Source: Arthrobacter gandavensis (GTDB lineage: Bacteria; Actinomycetota; Actinomycetes; Actinomycetales; Micrococcaceae). Taken from it: DNA of 64,000 bases. The DNA lies in assembly GCF_015355785.1 (NCBI RefSeq), contig NZ_JADKYW010000005.1, positions 1,243,394 to 1,307,393 on the forward strand. The letters are read 5' to 3'. The position numbers and the translations under genes were made by a program. Of the stretch, positions 8,971-17,088 are shown piece by piece. The notes under the pieces are model-generated. The model saw only the letters and a program-made list of their open reading frames with translations. It did no database searches and was not told where the DNA came from. How positions within the stretch are numbered: the stretch's first letter is position 1; the number at the start of each line of letters is the position of its first letter.

Positions 8971-9501
8971 ATGGGAGCATACGACCCCACCGAAGACCTG
9001 CCCCCGGTTCCCTCCTTCGAGGTCACCAGCACCAGCTTTGACGACGGCGGTCCGCTGGCGGCGTCACAGTACGCCACCGGCGCCGTGCCCGGAGGGCGGG
9101 ACGCTTCCCCGCAGCTCAGCTGGTCCGGCTGGCCGGAAGCAACCCGCAGCTTCGCCGTCACGATGGTGGACCCCGACGCCCCGATCCCCGGCGTGTTCTG
9201 GCACTGGGCCGCCGTCAACATACCGGTGGAAGACACATCCATCACCGAGAACGCCTCCCGCGCCGGCATGCCGAAGGGCACGCTGCAGCTCTTCAACGAA
9301 ATGGGGGAAGCCGGCTACACCGGTGCCGCGCCGCCGGTGGGGCACGGAAAGCACCGCTACTTCGTCACGGTCCATGCACTGGATGTGCCGCGGCTGGATG
9401 TGCCGCAGGAGGCCAGGCCCGGAGTGCTGTCAATGACGCTGCGCGGGCACACCCTGGCGCGCGGGGTGATCGTTGGAACGGCGGAACGTCCGGACCGCTA
9501 G
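8971..9501 (+). CDS. YbhB/YbcL (PEBP/Raf-kinase-inhibitor-like) family protein
   Basis: A 176-residue phosphatidylethanolamine-binding-protein fold. 'MVDPDAPIPGVFWHW' and 'HGKHRYFVTVHALD' carry the conserved Asp-Pro-Asp-Ala-Pro and His residues of the anion-binding pocket. There is no signal peptide, so it is probably cytosolic. A GTG at 8965 is in frame, but AAAGGAAG (8956-8963) is correctly spaced for the ATG at 8971, which I chose. The cellular role of bacterial PEBP proteins is poorly defined; neighbours do not help. Confidence 0.87.
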   Translation: MGAYDPTEDLPPVPSFEVTSTSFDDGGPLAASQYATGAVPGGRDASPQLSWSGWPEATRSFAVTMVDPDAPIPGVFWHWAAVNIPVEDTSITENASRAGMPKGTLQLFNEMGEAGYTGAAPPVGHGKHRYFVTVHALDVPRLDVPQEARPGVLSMTLRGHTLARGVIVGTAERPDR

Positions 9502-9557
9502 CCGGCCGTGCCCACCCTGCTTTCCGGCTAGGCTGGTAGCCAACGGAAGGGCGGGGC

Positions 9558-10367
9558 ATGCGGCTGGTAGCGAGTGACCTGGACGGGACCATAGTCGGCC
9601 CGGACAACAGGATCAGTGACCGGACCGTTAACGCGTTCCGCAAATGTGCCGACGCCGGCATCCGGATTGTCTTCGTCACCGGCCGGCCGCCCCGCTGGCT
9701 CGGGCCCGTCAGGGAACAGCTGGGCCACACCGGCACGGTGATCTGCTCCAACGGGGCGATCCTCTACGACCTGGAGGCCGCACGGGTGACCTGGTCCAAG
9801 CCGCTGGCCCTGGACGGCATGTTCCAGGCAGCGGGCATCATTAGGAGCCTCTACCCGGCGGTGCGCTTCGCCGCCGAAACCGTTGAGGGTTTCCACCTGG
9901 AGCCCGGATTCCTGCAGGACGCCGGAGCAGACCTCCTCGGCGCCGTTGCTCCGGCACCGCTCACCGAATCACTCGGCCCGGGCAGCCGGGTGGTGAAGTT
10001 CCTCGCCAAGGTGGAAGATGTCCACCCGGACGAGTTCCTCCGCCGGGTAAAGCCCGAGGTAGCCCACCTGGTCTCCGCCACCCATTCCGCGCCGTCGGTC
10101 CCGCTCCTGGAGATGTCCGCTCCCGGCCTGGACAAGGCCGTGACGCTGGCGGACTACGCCGGGTCCCTGCAGATAGACGCCGCCGACGTCGTTGCGTTCG
10201 GCGACATGCCCAATGACCTGGGCATGCTGGGCTGGGCCGGCCGGGGCTATGCCATGGCGTCCGGCCATCCGGCCGTCCGGGCGGCAGCGTCCCGCCAGGC
10301 CCCGCCGTTCGCCGAGGACGGCGTGGCGCAGGTCCTCGAGGACCTGCTGCGCGGCCTGGAGCCCTAG
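9558..10367 (+). CDS. HAD superfamily Cof-type phosphatase
   Basis: A 269-residue haloacid-dehalogenase hydrolase with a large C2-type cap. Motif I 'DLDGTI' (nucleophile Asp7, acid/base Asp9), motif II in 'FVTGRPP', and motif IV 'VAFGDMPNDLGML' with two Asp for Mg are all present. GGAAGG at 9545-9550 supports the ATG. Its stop codon shares the palindrome CTAG (10364-10367) with the stop of the converging PAP2 gene, so the two genes overlap by four bases. Likely a sugar-phosphate or nucleotide phosphatase; substrate unknown. A relative lies at 34215-35060. Confidence 0.87.
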   Translation: MRLVASDLDGTIVGPDNRISDRTVNAFRKCADAGIRIVFVTGRPPRWLGPVREQLGHTGTVICSNGAILYDLEAARVTWSKPLALDGMFQAAGIIRSLYPAVRFAAETVEGFHLEPGFLQDAGADLLGAVAPAPLTESLGPGSRVVKFLAKVEDVHPDEFLRRVKPEVAHLVSATHSAPSVPLLEMSAPGLDKAVTLADYAGSLQIDAADVVAFGDMPNDLGMLGWAGRGYAMASGHPAVRAAASRQAPPFAEDGVAQVLEDLLRGLEP

Positions 10368-11098
10368 GCCGCCGAAAGGTCCCGGATCCGGCGTGCGCGC
10401 AGCAGCCGGTGAACCGTTATGAGGATGGACAGCCAGGCCAGCCCCAGGATCCAGGCCACCAGCACATCGGTCAGCCAGTGGTGGCCCAGGTATACCCGGC
10501 TCAGGCCTATGACCACGATGAACGCTCCCGCCGCCAGCACGGTGATGGTCCGGGCCCGCTTCGAATCCAGGTAGATCACCAGCAGATAGGCAATTGTTCC
10601 CACTACCACCATGGAGTTGAGCGAATGCCCGCTGGGAAATGAATCGGAGTACTCGTACGGCGGAACGGCGTCGGAAAGCGCTGGCCGGGCCCGTCCCACT
10701 AGGGTCTTGCCGGTAACCGTCATCAGCAGCGAGCCTGCCGCGGCGGAGGCGGTGAGGATTAGAGGAGTCCAGCTGCGCTGCCACCGGCAGAGCAGGGCCA
10801 CAGCGGCCGCCGCAAGGATCGGAAGCCCGATGGTGCCGCCCAGGTTGGTGAACCAGGTGAGTGCCGTATCAAGGCCGGGGGAGCGCAGTGACTTCGCTGC
10901 GGCGAGTACCGGGTGGTCCAGGGCGGCGACGCCGTCCTCTTCCGCCACTGCCTCATAGACGCCTCCTGCCAGCAGGGCCAGGAGCAGGGCGGGAACCAGC
11001 CCGGCGGCAAGGGTCAGCAGGAGCACTCCGTGCGTGCCAAGCACCCGGGAAAGCCGGGAGAGCTGACGCGTCAGTCGGTCGGTAGGGGCGTCGCTCAT
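10364..11098 (-). CDS. PAP2 family lipid phosphatase, membrane
   Basis: A 244-residue multi-pass membrane protein of the phosphatidic-acid phosphatase type 2 family. It carries all three signature blocks: 'KTLVGRARP' (KxxxxxxRP), 'PSGHSLNS' and 'SRVYLGHHWLTDV' (SRxxxxxHxxxD). About six hydrophobic helices surround them, so the active site faces outside. It probably dephosphorylates undecaprenyl pyrophosphate, phosphatidate or phosphatidylglycerol-phosphate. The start ATG at 11098 overlaps the TGA of the upstream esterase (ATGA), so it is translationally coupled to the aminoacyl-lipid genes. That context favours a phospholipid role, but this is inference. A longer in-frame N-terminus to 11161 lacks a ribosome site. 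Confidence 0.88.
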   Translation of the reverse strand: MSDAPTDRLTRQLSRLSRVLGTHGVLLLTLAAGLVPALLLALLAGGVYEAVAEEDGVAALDHPVLAAAKSLRSPGLDTALTWFTNLGGTIGLPILAAAAVALLCRWQRSWTPLILTASAAAGSLLMTVTGKTLVGRARPALSDAVPPYEYSDSFPSGHSLNSMVVVGTIAYLLVIYLDSKRARTITVLAAGAFIVVIGLSRVYLGHHWLTDVLVAWILGLAWLSILITVHRLLRARRIRDLSAA

Positions 11099-12394
11099 TG
11101 TCCAAGTATGCCAAGCCGGTGGCCGAGCCAGTCCAGGTTGTCCGAGAGCCCCTCTTTCCATACCTGCCAGGAGTGTCCTCCCGGCAGCTCCTGCAGATGG
11201 ACGTCCATGCCCGCGGCCTTCGCGGCGTCGTACACCTGCCGGCCCTCACCGTTGTAGACGCCGTCGTCCTTGCCGATCACCACGATTCCCGCCATGTTGG
11301 GGAAGGAACGATGCTGGAGGATATCCAGGGCATTCTGAGCCGCGAAAGCGGACGCATCCCCGCCGAAGTAGGTATTCACCAGGGACTGGATGCCGCCGGG
11401 GATGGTCGGTTCGTTCTCCCCGGCGATGTCGATAAAAGTGGGAAAGGTGTCCGGGAAGTTCACCGCGAGCTGCAGGGCGCAGGTCCCGCCGTAGGAGTAC
11501 CCGGCTACCGCCCACTGCTGCGGTCCGCAGAGTCCGGCAGCAAGGTTGTCCTTGATCCAGCCGGGGACGTCCACGGCAAGGTACGTCGCTCCGCTTCCCT
11601 GTTTCGAATCGAGGCAGAGGGACCAGTTTGAATTCGCACCGCCGGAGAGGTCCGGAATAACGACGAGGGGGGGCAAGCCCGTGGTGCTGCGCCGCGAAGT
11701 CGTCCATCACCTGCTGCAGCTGGCCGCCGGCAAACCAGTCAGCGGGGGCGCCGGGCTGTCCATGCAGCGCGATCAGCACCGGCAGGTTCTGGGCGGAGGG
11801 CGTGCCGAGATAAGCCGGCGGGAGATACACCAGCCCGGTTCCTGCGGCATAGCCGGAGACGGACCCGGGGATCTGGACCTCATACACCCTGCCTTCCGCC
11901 GGCATGGTCGACGGCGCTCTCCAGTTCGCTTCCGTGCTCGGCGTGGCGTCCTGTCCGGGAACCGGTTTGCGGATGGGAACCTCGCCGCCGGACTCACCCG
12001 GGCGAACCACCAGGGATTCGACTGTGGGGTACTGGCCATAGGCCACATTGGCCGCCGACGCCGCGCCCAGCAGCACCGCAGCGGCGGACAGGACCGTGAG
12101 GATGCGCGCCAAGGCGCCCCGGGAGAGCCGCCAGCGCGGAACAATCAGCAGCACAGCCAATATGCCGCCAGCGGAATACAAGTAGAGATAGCGCGGGAAG
12201 GATGCGTCCCACCAGGACAGCAGCAATTCCGCGGCCACGAACAGCAGGACGGTCCCGGCCAGCGCGCCCATCACGGCGAACGGGACAACCCCGGTGAGAT
12301 ACCTCCTTGGCCCCCAGCACAGCCAGCACAGCCCGGCCGCGCCAAGGCTCAGCAGAAGCACAGGTGCCGGTCCCGAGGTCAGCGCCAAGTTCAT
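11095..12394 (-). pseudogene. Membrane-anchored alpha/beta-hydrolase esterase, frameshifted in a C7 tract
   Basis: The intact gene would encode about 432 residues: four or so membrane helices (residues 5-110), a linker, then an esterase-D-like hydrolase. The N-terminal part (12394 down to about 11674) and C-terminal part (11676-11095) are in different frames. The break falls in seven C's (plus strand G 11667-11673); the span is 1300 bases, so removing one C makes 433 whole codons and joins 'DDFAAQHHGL' to 'PLVVIPDLSGG'. The catalytic Ser ('GYSYGG'), Asp ('GKDDG') and His ('GGHSW') are all in the C-terminal part, which could be made alone from TTG 11676. The ATG overlaps the stop of the MprF-like gene. 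Related hydrolases next to aminoacyl-PG synthases remove the amino acid from the lipid. The cause may be true loss, phase variation or a sequencing error. Confidence 0.8.
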
Positions 12395-14976
12395 CGCTGA
12401 TTGCCCACGATTCGACGGGCCAACGTGAAGGTCTGTCCCACCGAAACGTGGGGCACATAGGCCCTCGCCAGGGCATTCGCAATTGCCGGCAGAGACGCTG
12501 AATCCGAGTAGGTCATGTACAGCGGAACGTACTCCGGCTGGAACTTGGCCTTGTAGGCCAGCAGGGAGCGGAAACCGTAGACCGGTTCCAGGGTTGCCCC
12601 CAGGCGGTCCATCAGCCACTCCAGCGCAGGCGGCGTATCGGCAGCCCGCCGCGGGGCGCTGCCTCCGCCGGCAGTGATTTCGGCTTCCGATGCTGCGGTC
12701 GACGAAGCCTCGTTCCGGGCCAGCGGCGCGCCGGACAGGCTGAGCAGGTGAAAGCCTTCATCCTGCAGGGACAGCGCGGCGGAGGCGATGAGGAAGTCCA
12801 TGGCGGCCGGAAAACCCCGAGCCCGCCGGCGCATGAAATCAAGCGTCCAGCCGATAACCTCGCCATCCCGGTAGATCGGCAGCCAGGAGGTCACCCCGTG
12901 CACCGTGCGGTCCCGGTCCACCGCGAGCAGCAGCCGCACGCCGTCGTCGTCAATCTCCTCGATCCCGCCCAGCGTGAAGCCCATCTCCGGCATCTGCTTC
13001 TCGGCAACCCATTCCTCGGAAATTGCATTGATCTGGTCCAGGACGGACAGCGGCGCCGTGCGGTAGGTGGTCCACTCGGCACGGATCCCGGCCTTGCCGG
13101 CCCGGTTGAAGGCAGTCCTTACGTCCTGGAAACGCTTGCCCCGAAAGGCCAGGGACCCGAGAGGCAGCAGCGTTTCCTCCGCCACCTGCAGGTCCGTGTG
13201 CCCCAGGCCGGCGGCTGCCTCCCGGGTCGCCTCGTTCACTGAATAGAAGCACGCGGTCACTCCGGTGTCGGCACAGTAGGCCGCGAATCCCTCCACCGAT
13301 TGCCGCAGTTCGGCAGCGGGTCCCACCGGGTCACCCACGGTCAGGGCGACGCCGGAGCCGATTCGGTACGCCACATAGGAATTGCCGGTGGGGGAAAACC
13401 AGTACGAGTTGCCGCTCCACAGCGTCATCCAGGCCATCGTGCTGCCGCCGCTGGACATCAGCAGGGTCCGGGCATGTTCTTCGTCCAGGGCGAAGCGGCT
13501 GTAGGCCGGCTCAAGGAAGGACCGCAACAGCAGCACGCAGGCAAGGATCCAGAACACTACGCCAACACCCTCATAGAGCATGATGGCCGGAAGCGACTGC
13601 GGCAGCAGCTCCGGAGGCCGGGAGATGATTTCGGAAACCGGCAGGAAGCGCAGCGGCAGGTCTTCCAGCAGTGACTCCATGTCTGCCTGCGGTGTGAAAC
13701 CGTTGCGCAGCAACAGCCCGCCGCCCACCCACACCGCTCCCAGGATCACGCCGGCTGTGGCGCAGGTGAGGAACAACCGGCGGTAGGTGCCCGGTGCCGC
13801 GGAGACGGAGAAGAGCCTCCCGGAGGCGGCCAGCAGCACGAAGACCAGCAGCGGCAACAGCATGGGAAGGACCAGCGCCAGGGGCTGTACGGGCCCGCCG
13901 ACGCCGTAGACCCCGCCGGTGTGACCTGCGAGGAAAAACCCAGTGCGGACGGCTGCGGCCAGTGTCATCAGGCCCTGCAGGATGAGGGCGCTGATCCACG
14001 CGAACCGGCGCCCGCGCCGCAGCCCGTCGGCGAAGACGATCAGCAGCACCTGGGGCAGGACGGCAAGGAAGAACCCGGCCAGCCCGGCACTCTGCTCCAG
14101 GCGGGCGGTGCGGCATTCAGCGTGCATGCCCGGATCTGCGCAGATGTTGGCCAAGGCCACCGGGTCCAGGGTTTCCGCGTTGGTGAACAGGTATGCAAGG
14201 ACGGCCAGGGGCCCGACGGCGCGCACGTTCAGGGCGGCGATCACCGGCCCGACGGCGGTAGCCACCACCAGCAGTCCGACCAGCACCCGGGCCTCGCGCC
14301 GGCTGGAAACCAGCCTGCGCGGCCAATGCGGGCGCCGTCCGAACAGGTATGGCCCCCAGATCCCTCCGGTGACCGCGGCGGCCAGGGCCATGACGTCACG
14401 CAGCGCACCCGAGTACAGGGCGAGGACCACCAGCAGGGCGTACAGGGCCAGCCGCACCCGGCGGCGCCAGAGCGTGCTCATGCCGGCCGAGGCCGCTGCG
14501 GCGGTTCCGCAGACCAGAGCCACCGGACCCAGGAATGAATCCGTGCTGAGCTCCCGGCCCCAGTTCTCCAAAACCCCCCGCAGGGAAGCGGCAAAAGCGA
14601 TGCCCGCCAGGGCACCGATGACCTGCGTCCCCGCCGCCGCCGCGAGAAAGCGCCGGCTGCCCAGGAGGCGTTCGGCAGGCAGCCCCACGGCCAGCGTGAG
14701 CAGGGTTCCGCTGATGTAGCCGGCCAGTCCGTTGGCCCACAGGGCGGACAGCAGCAGCGCCGGCCAGTAATCCGGCAGAGTATTCACGGACACGCTCACC
14801 CAGGGCAGCAGGAGATCATCCGGCCCGTTCAGGATGGAGGAGGTGAGGATGCCCAAGAACCAGAACAGCGCCAGGAACACCAGTGTCACCGGGGACCTGG
14901 CCAGGCTCCCCCGCAGCCCGTCCGCGGGCCAGCGGAGCCAGCGGCCCGCTGTCTGCCGGGCAGAGCTGTGCTGCAT
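12391..14976 (-). CDS. MprF-like aminoacyl-phosphatidylglycerol synthase with polytopic N-terminus
   Basis: An 861-residue integral membrane protein. Residues ~20-510 hold a dozen or more hydrophobic helices. Residues ~545-850 are the DUF2156/phosphatidylglycerol lysyltransferase GNAT-like domain ('GNSYWFSPTGNSYVAYRIG', 'VGDPVG', 'GWTLDFMRRR', 'LLSLSGAPLAR'), which transfers an amino acid from aminoacyl-tRNA to a lipid. The first membrane block resembles rhomboid ('GLAGYISGTLLTLAVGLPAE') without its catalytic Ser/His. Start ATG 14976 has GGAGGTGG just upstream; open frame further upstream lacks one. The downstream esterase overlaps by ATGA. The amino acid (Lys or Ala) and the lipid (PG or diacylglycerol) cannot be told from sequence. 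It likely lowers surface charge and alters susceptibility to cationic peptides. Confidence 0.88.
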   Translation of the reverse strand: MQHSSARQTAGRWLRWPADGLRGSLARSPVTLVFLALFWFLGILTSSILNGPDDLLLPWVSVSVNTLPDYWPALLLSALWANGLAGYISGTLLTLAVGLPAERLLGSRRFLAAAAGTQVIGALAGIAFAASLRGVLENWGRELSTDSFLGPVALVCGTAAAASAGMSTLWRRRVRLALYALLVVLALYSGALRDVMALAAAVTGGIWGPYLFGRRPHWPRRLVSSRREARVLVGLLVVATAVGPVIAALNVRAVGPLAVLAYLFTNAETLDPVALANICADPGMHAECRTARLEQSAGLAGFFLAVLPQVLLIVFADGLRRGRRFAWISALILQGLMTLAAAVRTGFFLAGHTGGVYGVGGPVQPLALVLPMLLPLLVFVLLAASGRLFSVSAAPGTYRRLFLTCATAGVILGAVWVGGGLLLRNGFTPQADMESLLEDLPLRFLPVSEIISRPPELLPQSLPAIMLYEGVGVVFWILACVLLLRSFLEPAYSRFALDEEHARTLLMSSGGSTMAWMTLWSGNSYWFSPTGNSYVAYRIGSGVALTVGDPVGPAAELRQSVEGFAAYCADTGVTACFYSVNEATREAAAGLGHTDLQVAEETLLPLGSLAFRGKRFQDVRTAFNRAGKAGIRAEWTTYRTAPLSVLDQINAISEEWVAEKQMPEMGFTLGGIEEIDDDGVRLLLAVDRDRTVHGVTSWLPIYRDGEVIGWTLDFMRRRARGFPAAMDFLIASAALSLQDEGFHLLSLSGAPLARNEASSTAASEAEITAGGGSAPRRAADTPPALEWLMDRLGATLEPVYGFRSLLAYKAKFQPEYVPLYMTYSDSASLPAIANALARAYVPHVSVGQTFTLARRIVGNQR

Positions 14977-15099
14977 GCGGCCACCTCCATGGCTTGCCGG
15001 CGCGGTGGGAAGGGTTCGCCCCCGGGTGGAGCCACAGTCTAGTTCCGGGACTCCGTCCGCGGACCGGACACCCGCGCAAGACGGTGTGCTGACGGGCGA

Positions 15100-15105
15100 T
15101 AAAGT
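15100..15105 (+). promoter_or_regulatory. -10 element of leaderless GDPD transcript
   Basis: TAAAGT lies exactly six bases before the GTG at 15112; no ribosome site is present. It lies in the 135-base divergent space shared with the MprF-like gene. Confidence 0.55.
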
Positions 15106-15111
15106 ACCCTT

Positions 15112-15921
15112 GTGAACGCACCCCCGCCGTACTTCGTCCCGCCGTCCGCGCCGCTGTCCCGCGGGGTTCCGCTGGGACTCTCCCACCGGGGGTTCAGTCC
15201 CGACGGGCTTGAAAACACCCTGACAGCTTTCCAGGCTGCAGTGGACCTGGGGTTCGGCTATCTGGAGACTGATGTCCGCACCACCAGCGACGGTGTGCTC
15301 ATGGCGTTCCATGATGAAACCCTGGACCGGGTCACCGATGCCGCCGGTCCGATCAGCGCCCGAAGCCTGCGTGAACTCCGCAGCGTCCGCGTGGGGGGCA
15401 CTGAGCCCATCCCCACGCTGGAAGAAGTCCTGCTCCGCTGGCCGGACGTTCGGCTGAACATCGACATCAAGGACGCCGCCGGTGCCGCCGCGCTGGCCGC
15501 CCTGATCGAAAAGCACCGGGCACATGAGAGGGTGCTGGTGACCTCCTTCTCTGACCGCCGGCGGCTGGACTGCCTGCGCCGGCTCTCCAAGCCTGCCGCG
15601 ACCTCCGCCGGATCAGCCGCCAACGCCGCACTGCTGCTGCTTTCGCCGCTGGGACTCGGCGGCCTCGTCGCCCGGCTGGGCCGTTTCGACTGTGTGCAGG
15701 TGCCGGTCAGCTACCGCGGAATTCCCGTGGTGCGCCCCGCGTTCCTGCGGCGCTGCCGCCGTGCCGGCATCCAGGTCCACGTCTGGACCGTGAATACCCG
15801 TCCGCGAATGGAAGGGCTGCTGGACATGGGAGTGGACGGACTCGTCTCGGACCGGGCGGACCTGCTCTCCGCCGTGCTGGCCGGGCGCGGTGCCTGGCCT
15901 CAGGGGCCCGGGCCGGCTTAG
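15112..15921 (+). CDS. Glycerophosphodiester phosphodiesterase
   Basis: A 269-residue TIM-barrel GDPD that hydrolyses glycerophosphodiesters to glycerol-3-phosphate and an alcohol. The catalytic residues are visible: 'SHRG' (His and Arg near residue 25), 'ENTLTAF', 'LETDVRTTSDG' (Glu and Asp for metal) and 'FHDETLDRVT'. The end 'VHVWTVNT..RMEGLLDMGVDGLVSDRADL' is the typical last barrel strand. There is no signal peptide, so it is cytosolic. It is divergent from the aminoacyl-lipid operon, suggesting a shared phospholipid-turnover theme. Glycerate kinase follows 52 bases later. Confidence 0.92.
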   Translation: MNAPPPYFVPPSAPLSRGVPLGLSHRGFSPDGLENTLTAFQAAVDLGFGYLETDVRTTSDGVLMAFHDETLDRVTDAAGPISARSLRELRSVRVGGTEPIPTLEEVLLRWPDVRLNIDIKDAAGAAALAALIEKHRAHERVLVTSFSDRRRLDCLRRLSKPAATSAGSAANAALLLLSPLGLGGLVARLGRFDCVQVPVSYRGIPVVRPAFLRRCRRAGIQVHVWTVNTRPRMEGLLDMGVDGLVSDRADLLSAVLAGRGAWPQGPGPA

Positions 15922-15973
15922 GCCGCTCCGGTTGTACGTGCCGCAGCCGCGATTCGCTGGCAGGATGTAGTCC

Positions 15974-17083
15974 ATGCGCGTGCTCATAGCCCCGGACAAG
16001 TTCAAAGGCAGCCTCACCGCCGAGGAAGCCGCTGCCGCCATGGCGCAGGCGGTGCTTTCCGTCTATCCGGACGCAGATGTCACCCGGCTGCCGGTCGCCG
16101 ACGGCGGCGAAGGCACCCTCGAAGCCGCACTCGCCTCCGGAGCCGAGGAACGCACGGCTCGGATCCGCGGGCCGCTTGGCCGCGAAGTGACCGCGGTCTG
16201 GGCACTGGACGGCACGACGGCGGTTCTGGAGACGGCACGATCTTCCGGGCTAATGCTCGTGGAACCGTCCGTGCAGACGTCCCTGGCGGCGTCGAGCTTT
16301 GGCAGCGGTCAGCTGATCACCGCGGCGCTGGACGCCGGGGCACAGGAGATCATCCTCGGAATCGGCGGTTCGGCGATGACCGACGGCGGTTCCGGAGCCC
16401 TGTGCGCCCTGGGCCTGCGGATCCTCGACGCGGCCGGGAACCCGGTTCCGCCGGGAGGCGCGGGACTTGCGGTGGCCGCCGCCGTCGACGCTTCCGGGCT
16501 GGACCCGCGGATCAAGGACACGGTAATTCGGATCGCCGCGGACGTCACCAATCCGCTGACCGGCCACAACGGTGCCGCCCACGTCTTCGGCGGGCAGAAG
16601 GGAGCCGATTCCTCCGCCCGGCTGCTGCTGGATGAAGCACTGGCGAACTGGGCGCGGCTGCTGAAGGACGCAACCGGCGTCGACGTCGATGTTCCCGGCG
16701 CCGGGGCGGCCGGCGGGTTCCCGTCCGCCTTCCTGGCCTTCACGGATGCCCGGATTGAACCGGGCTTCGAACTCATTGCCGGGCTGGTGGGCCTGGCCCC
16801 GGCCCTGGCGCGGGCTGACCTTGTGCTCTCCGGGGAGGGCTCCATCGATGAACAGTCCCGGTACGGCAAGGCACCGCTGGAGGTGGCGCGGATGGCTGCA
16901 GAGAGGGGAATCCCGGTGGTGCTCGTGGCCGGAGCGATCACGCTGAGCCCGAAGGTCCTGGCCGAGTACGGCGTCGAAGCGGCAGTCAGCCTGCTTGACC
17001 TCGCGCAGAGCCCGGAGGACGCCATGGCGCGGGCAGAGTTCTATGTTGCCCGCGCCACGCAGGCGGCCCTGGAAGGGGCCTAG
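15974..17083 (+). CDS. glxK: Glycerate kinase (type I, GlxK family)
   Basis: Phosphorylates D-glycerate with ATP to 2- or 3-phosphoglycerate, feeding glycolysis from glyoxylate or serine breakdown; cytosolic. At 369 residues it is the usual length. 'MRVLIAPDKFKGSLTAEEAA' is the hallmark N-terminus; 'PVADGGEGTLEA', 'GIGGSAMTDGGSGAL' and 'LSGEGSIDEQS' are conserved substrate and nucleotide loops. The ATG at 15974 has no clear ribosome site; CAGGAT seven bases upstream may be a -10 for a near-leaderless message. The stop lies five bases from that of the converging uracil permease. Confidence 0.93.
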   Translation: MRVLIAPDKFKGSLTAEEAAAAMAQAVLSVYPDADVTRLPVADGGEGTLEAALASGAEERTARIRGPLGREVTAVWALDGTTAVLETARSSGLMLVEPSVQTSLAASSFGSGQLITAALDAGAQEIILGIGGSAMTDGGSGALCALGLRILDAAGNPVPPGGAGLAVAAAVDASGLDPRIKDTVIRIAADVTNPLTGHNGAAHVFGGQKGADSSARLLLDEALANWARLLKDATGVDVDVPGAGAAGGFPSAFLAFTDARIEPGFELIAGLVGLAPALARADLVLSGEGSIDEQSRYGKAPLEVARMAAERGIPVVLVAGAITLSPKVLAEYGVEAAVSLLDLAQSPEDAMARAEFYVARATQAALEGA

Positions 17084-17088
17084 GATTC

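Noticed and set aside
7629-9296. 555-codon open frame on the - strand
   Set aside because: Antisense to the esterase, PfkB kinase and PEBP genes, all with clear motifs.
15526-15600. Possible extension of the MprF-like gene upstream of 14976
   Set aside because: The open frame to 15525 runs antisense through the GDPD gene; the ribosome site at 14976 and the hydrophobic start fix the real start.
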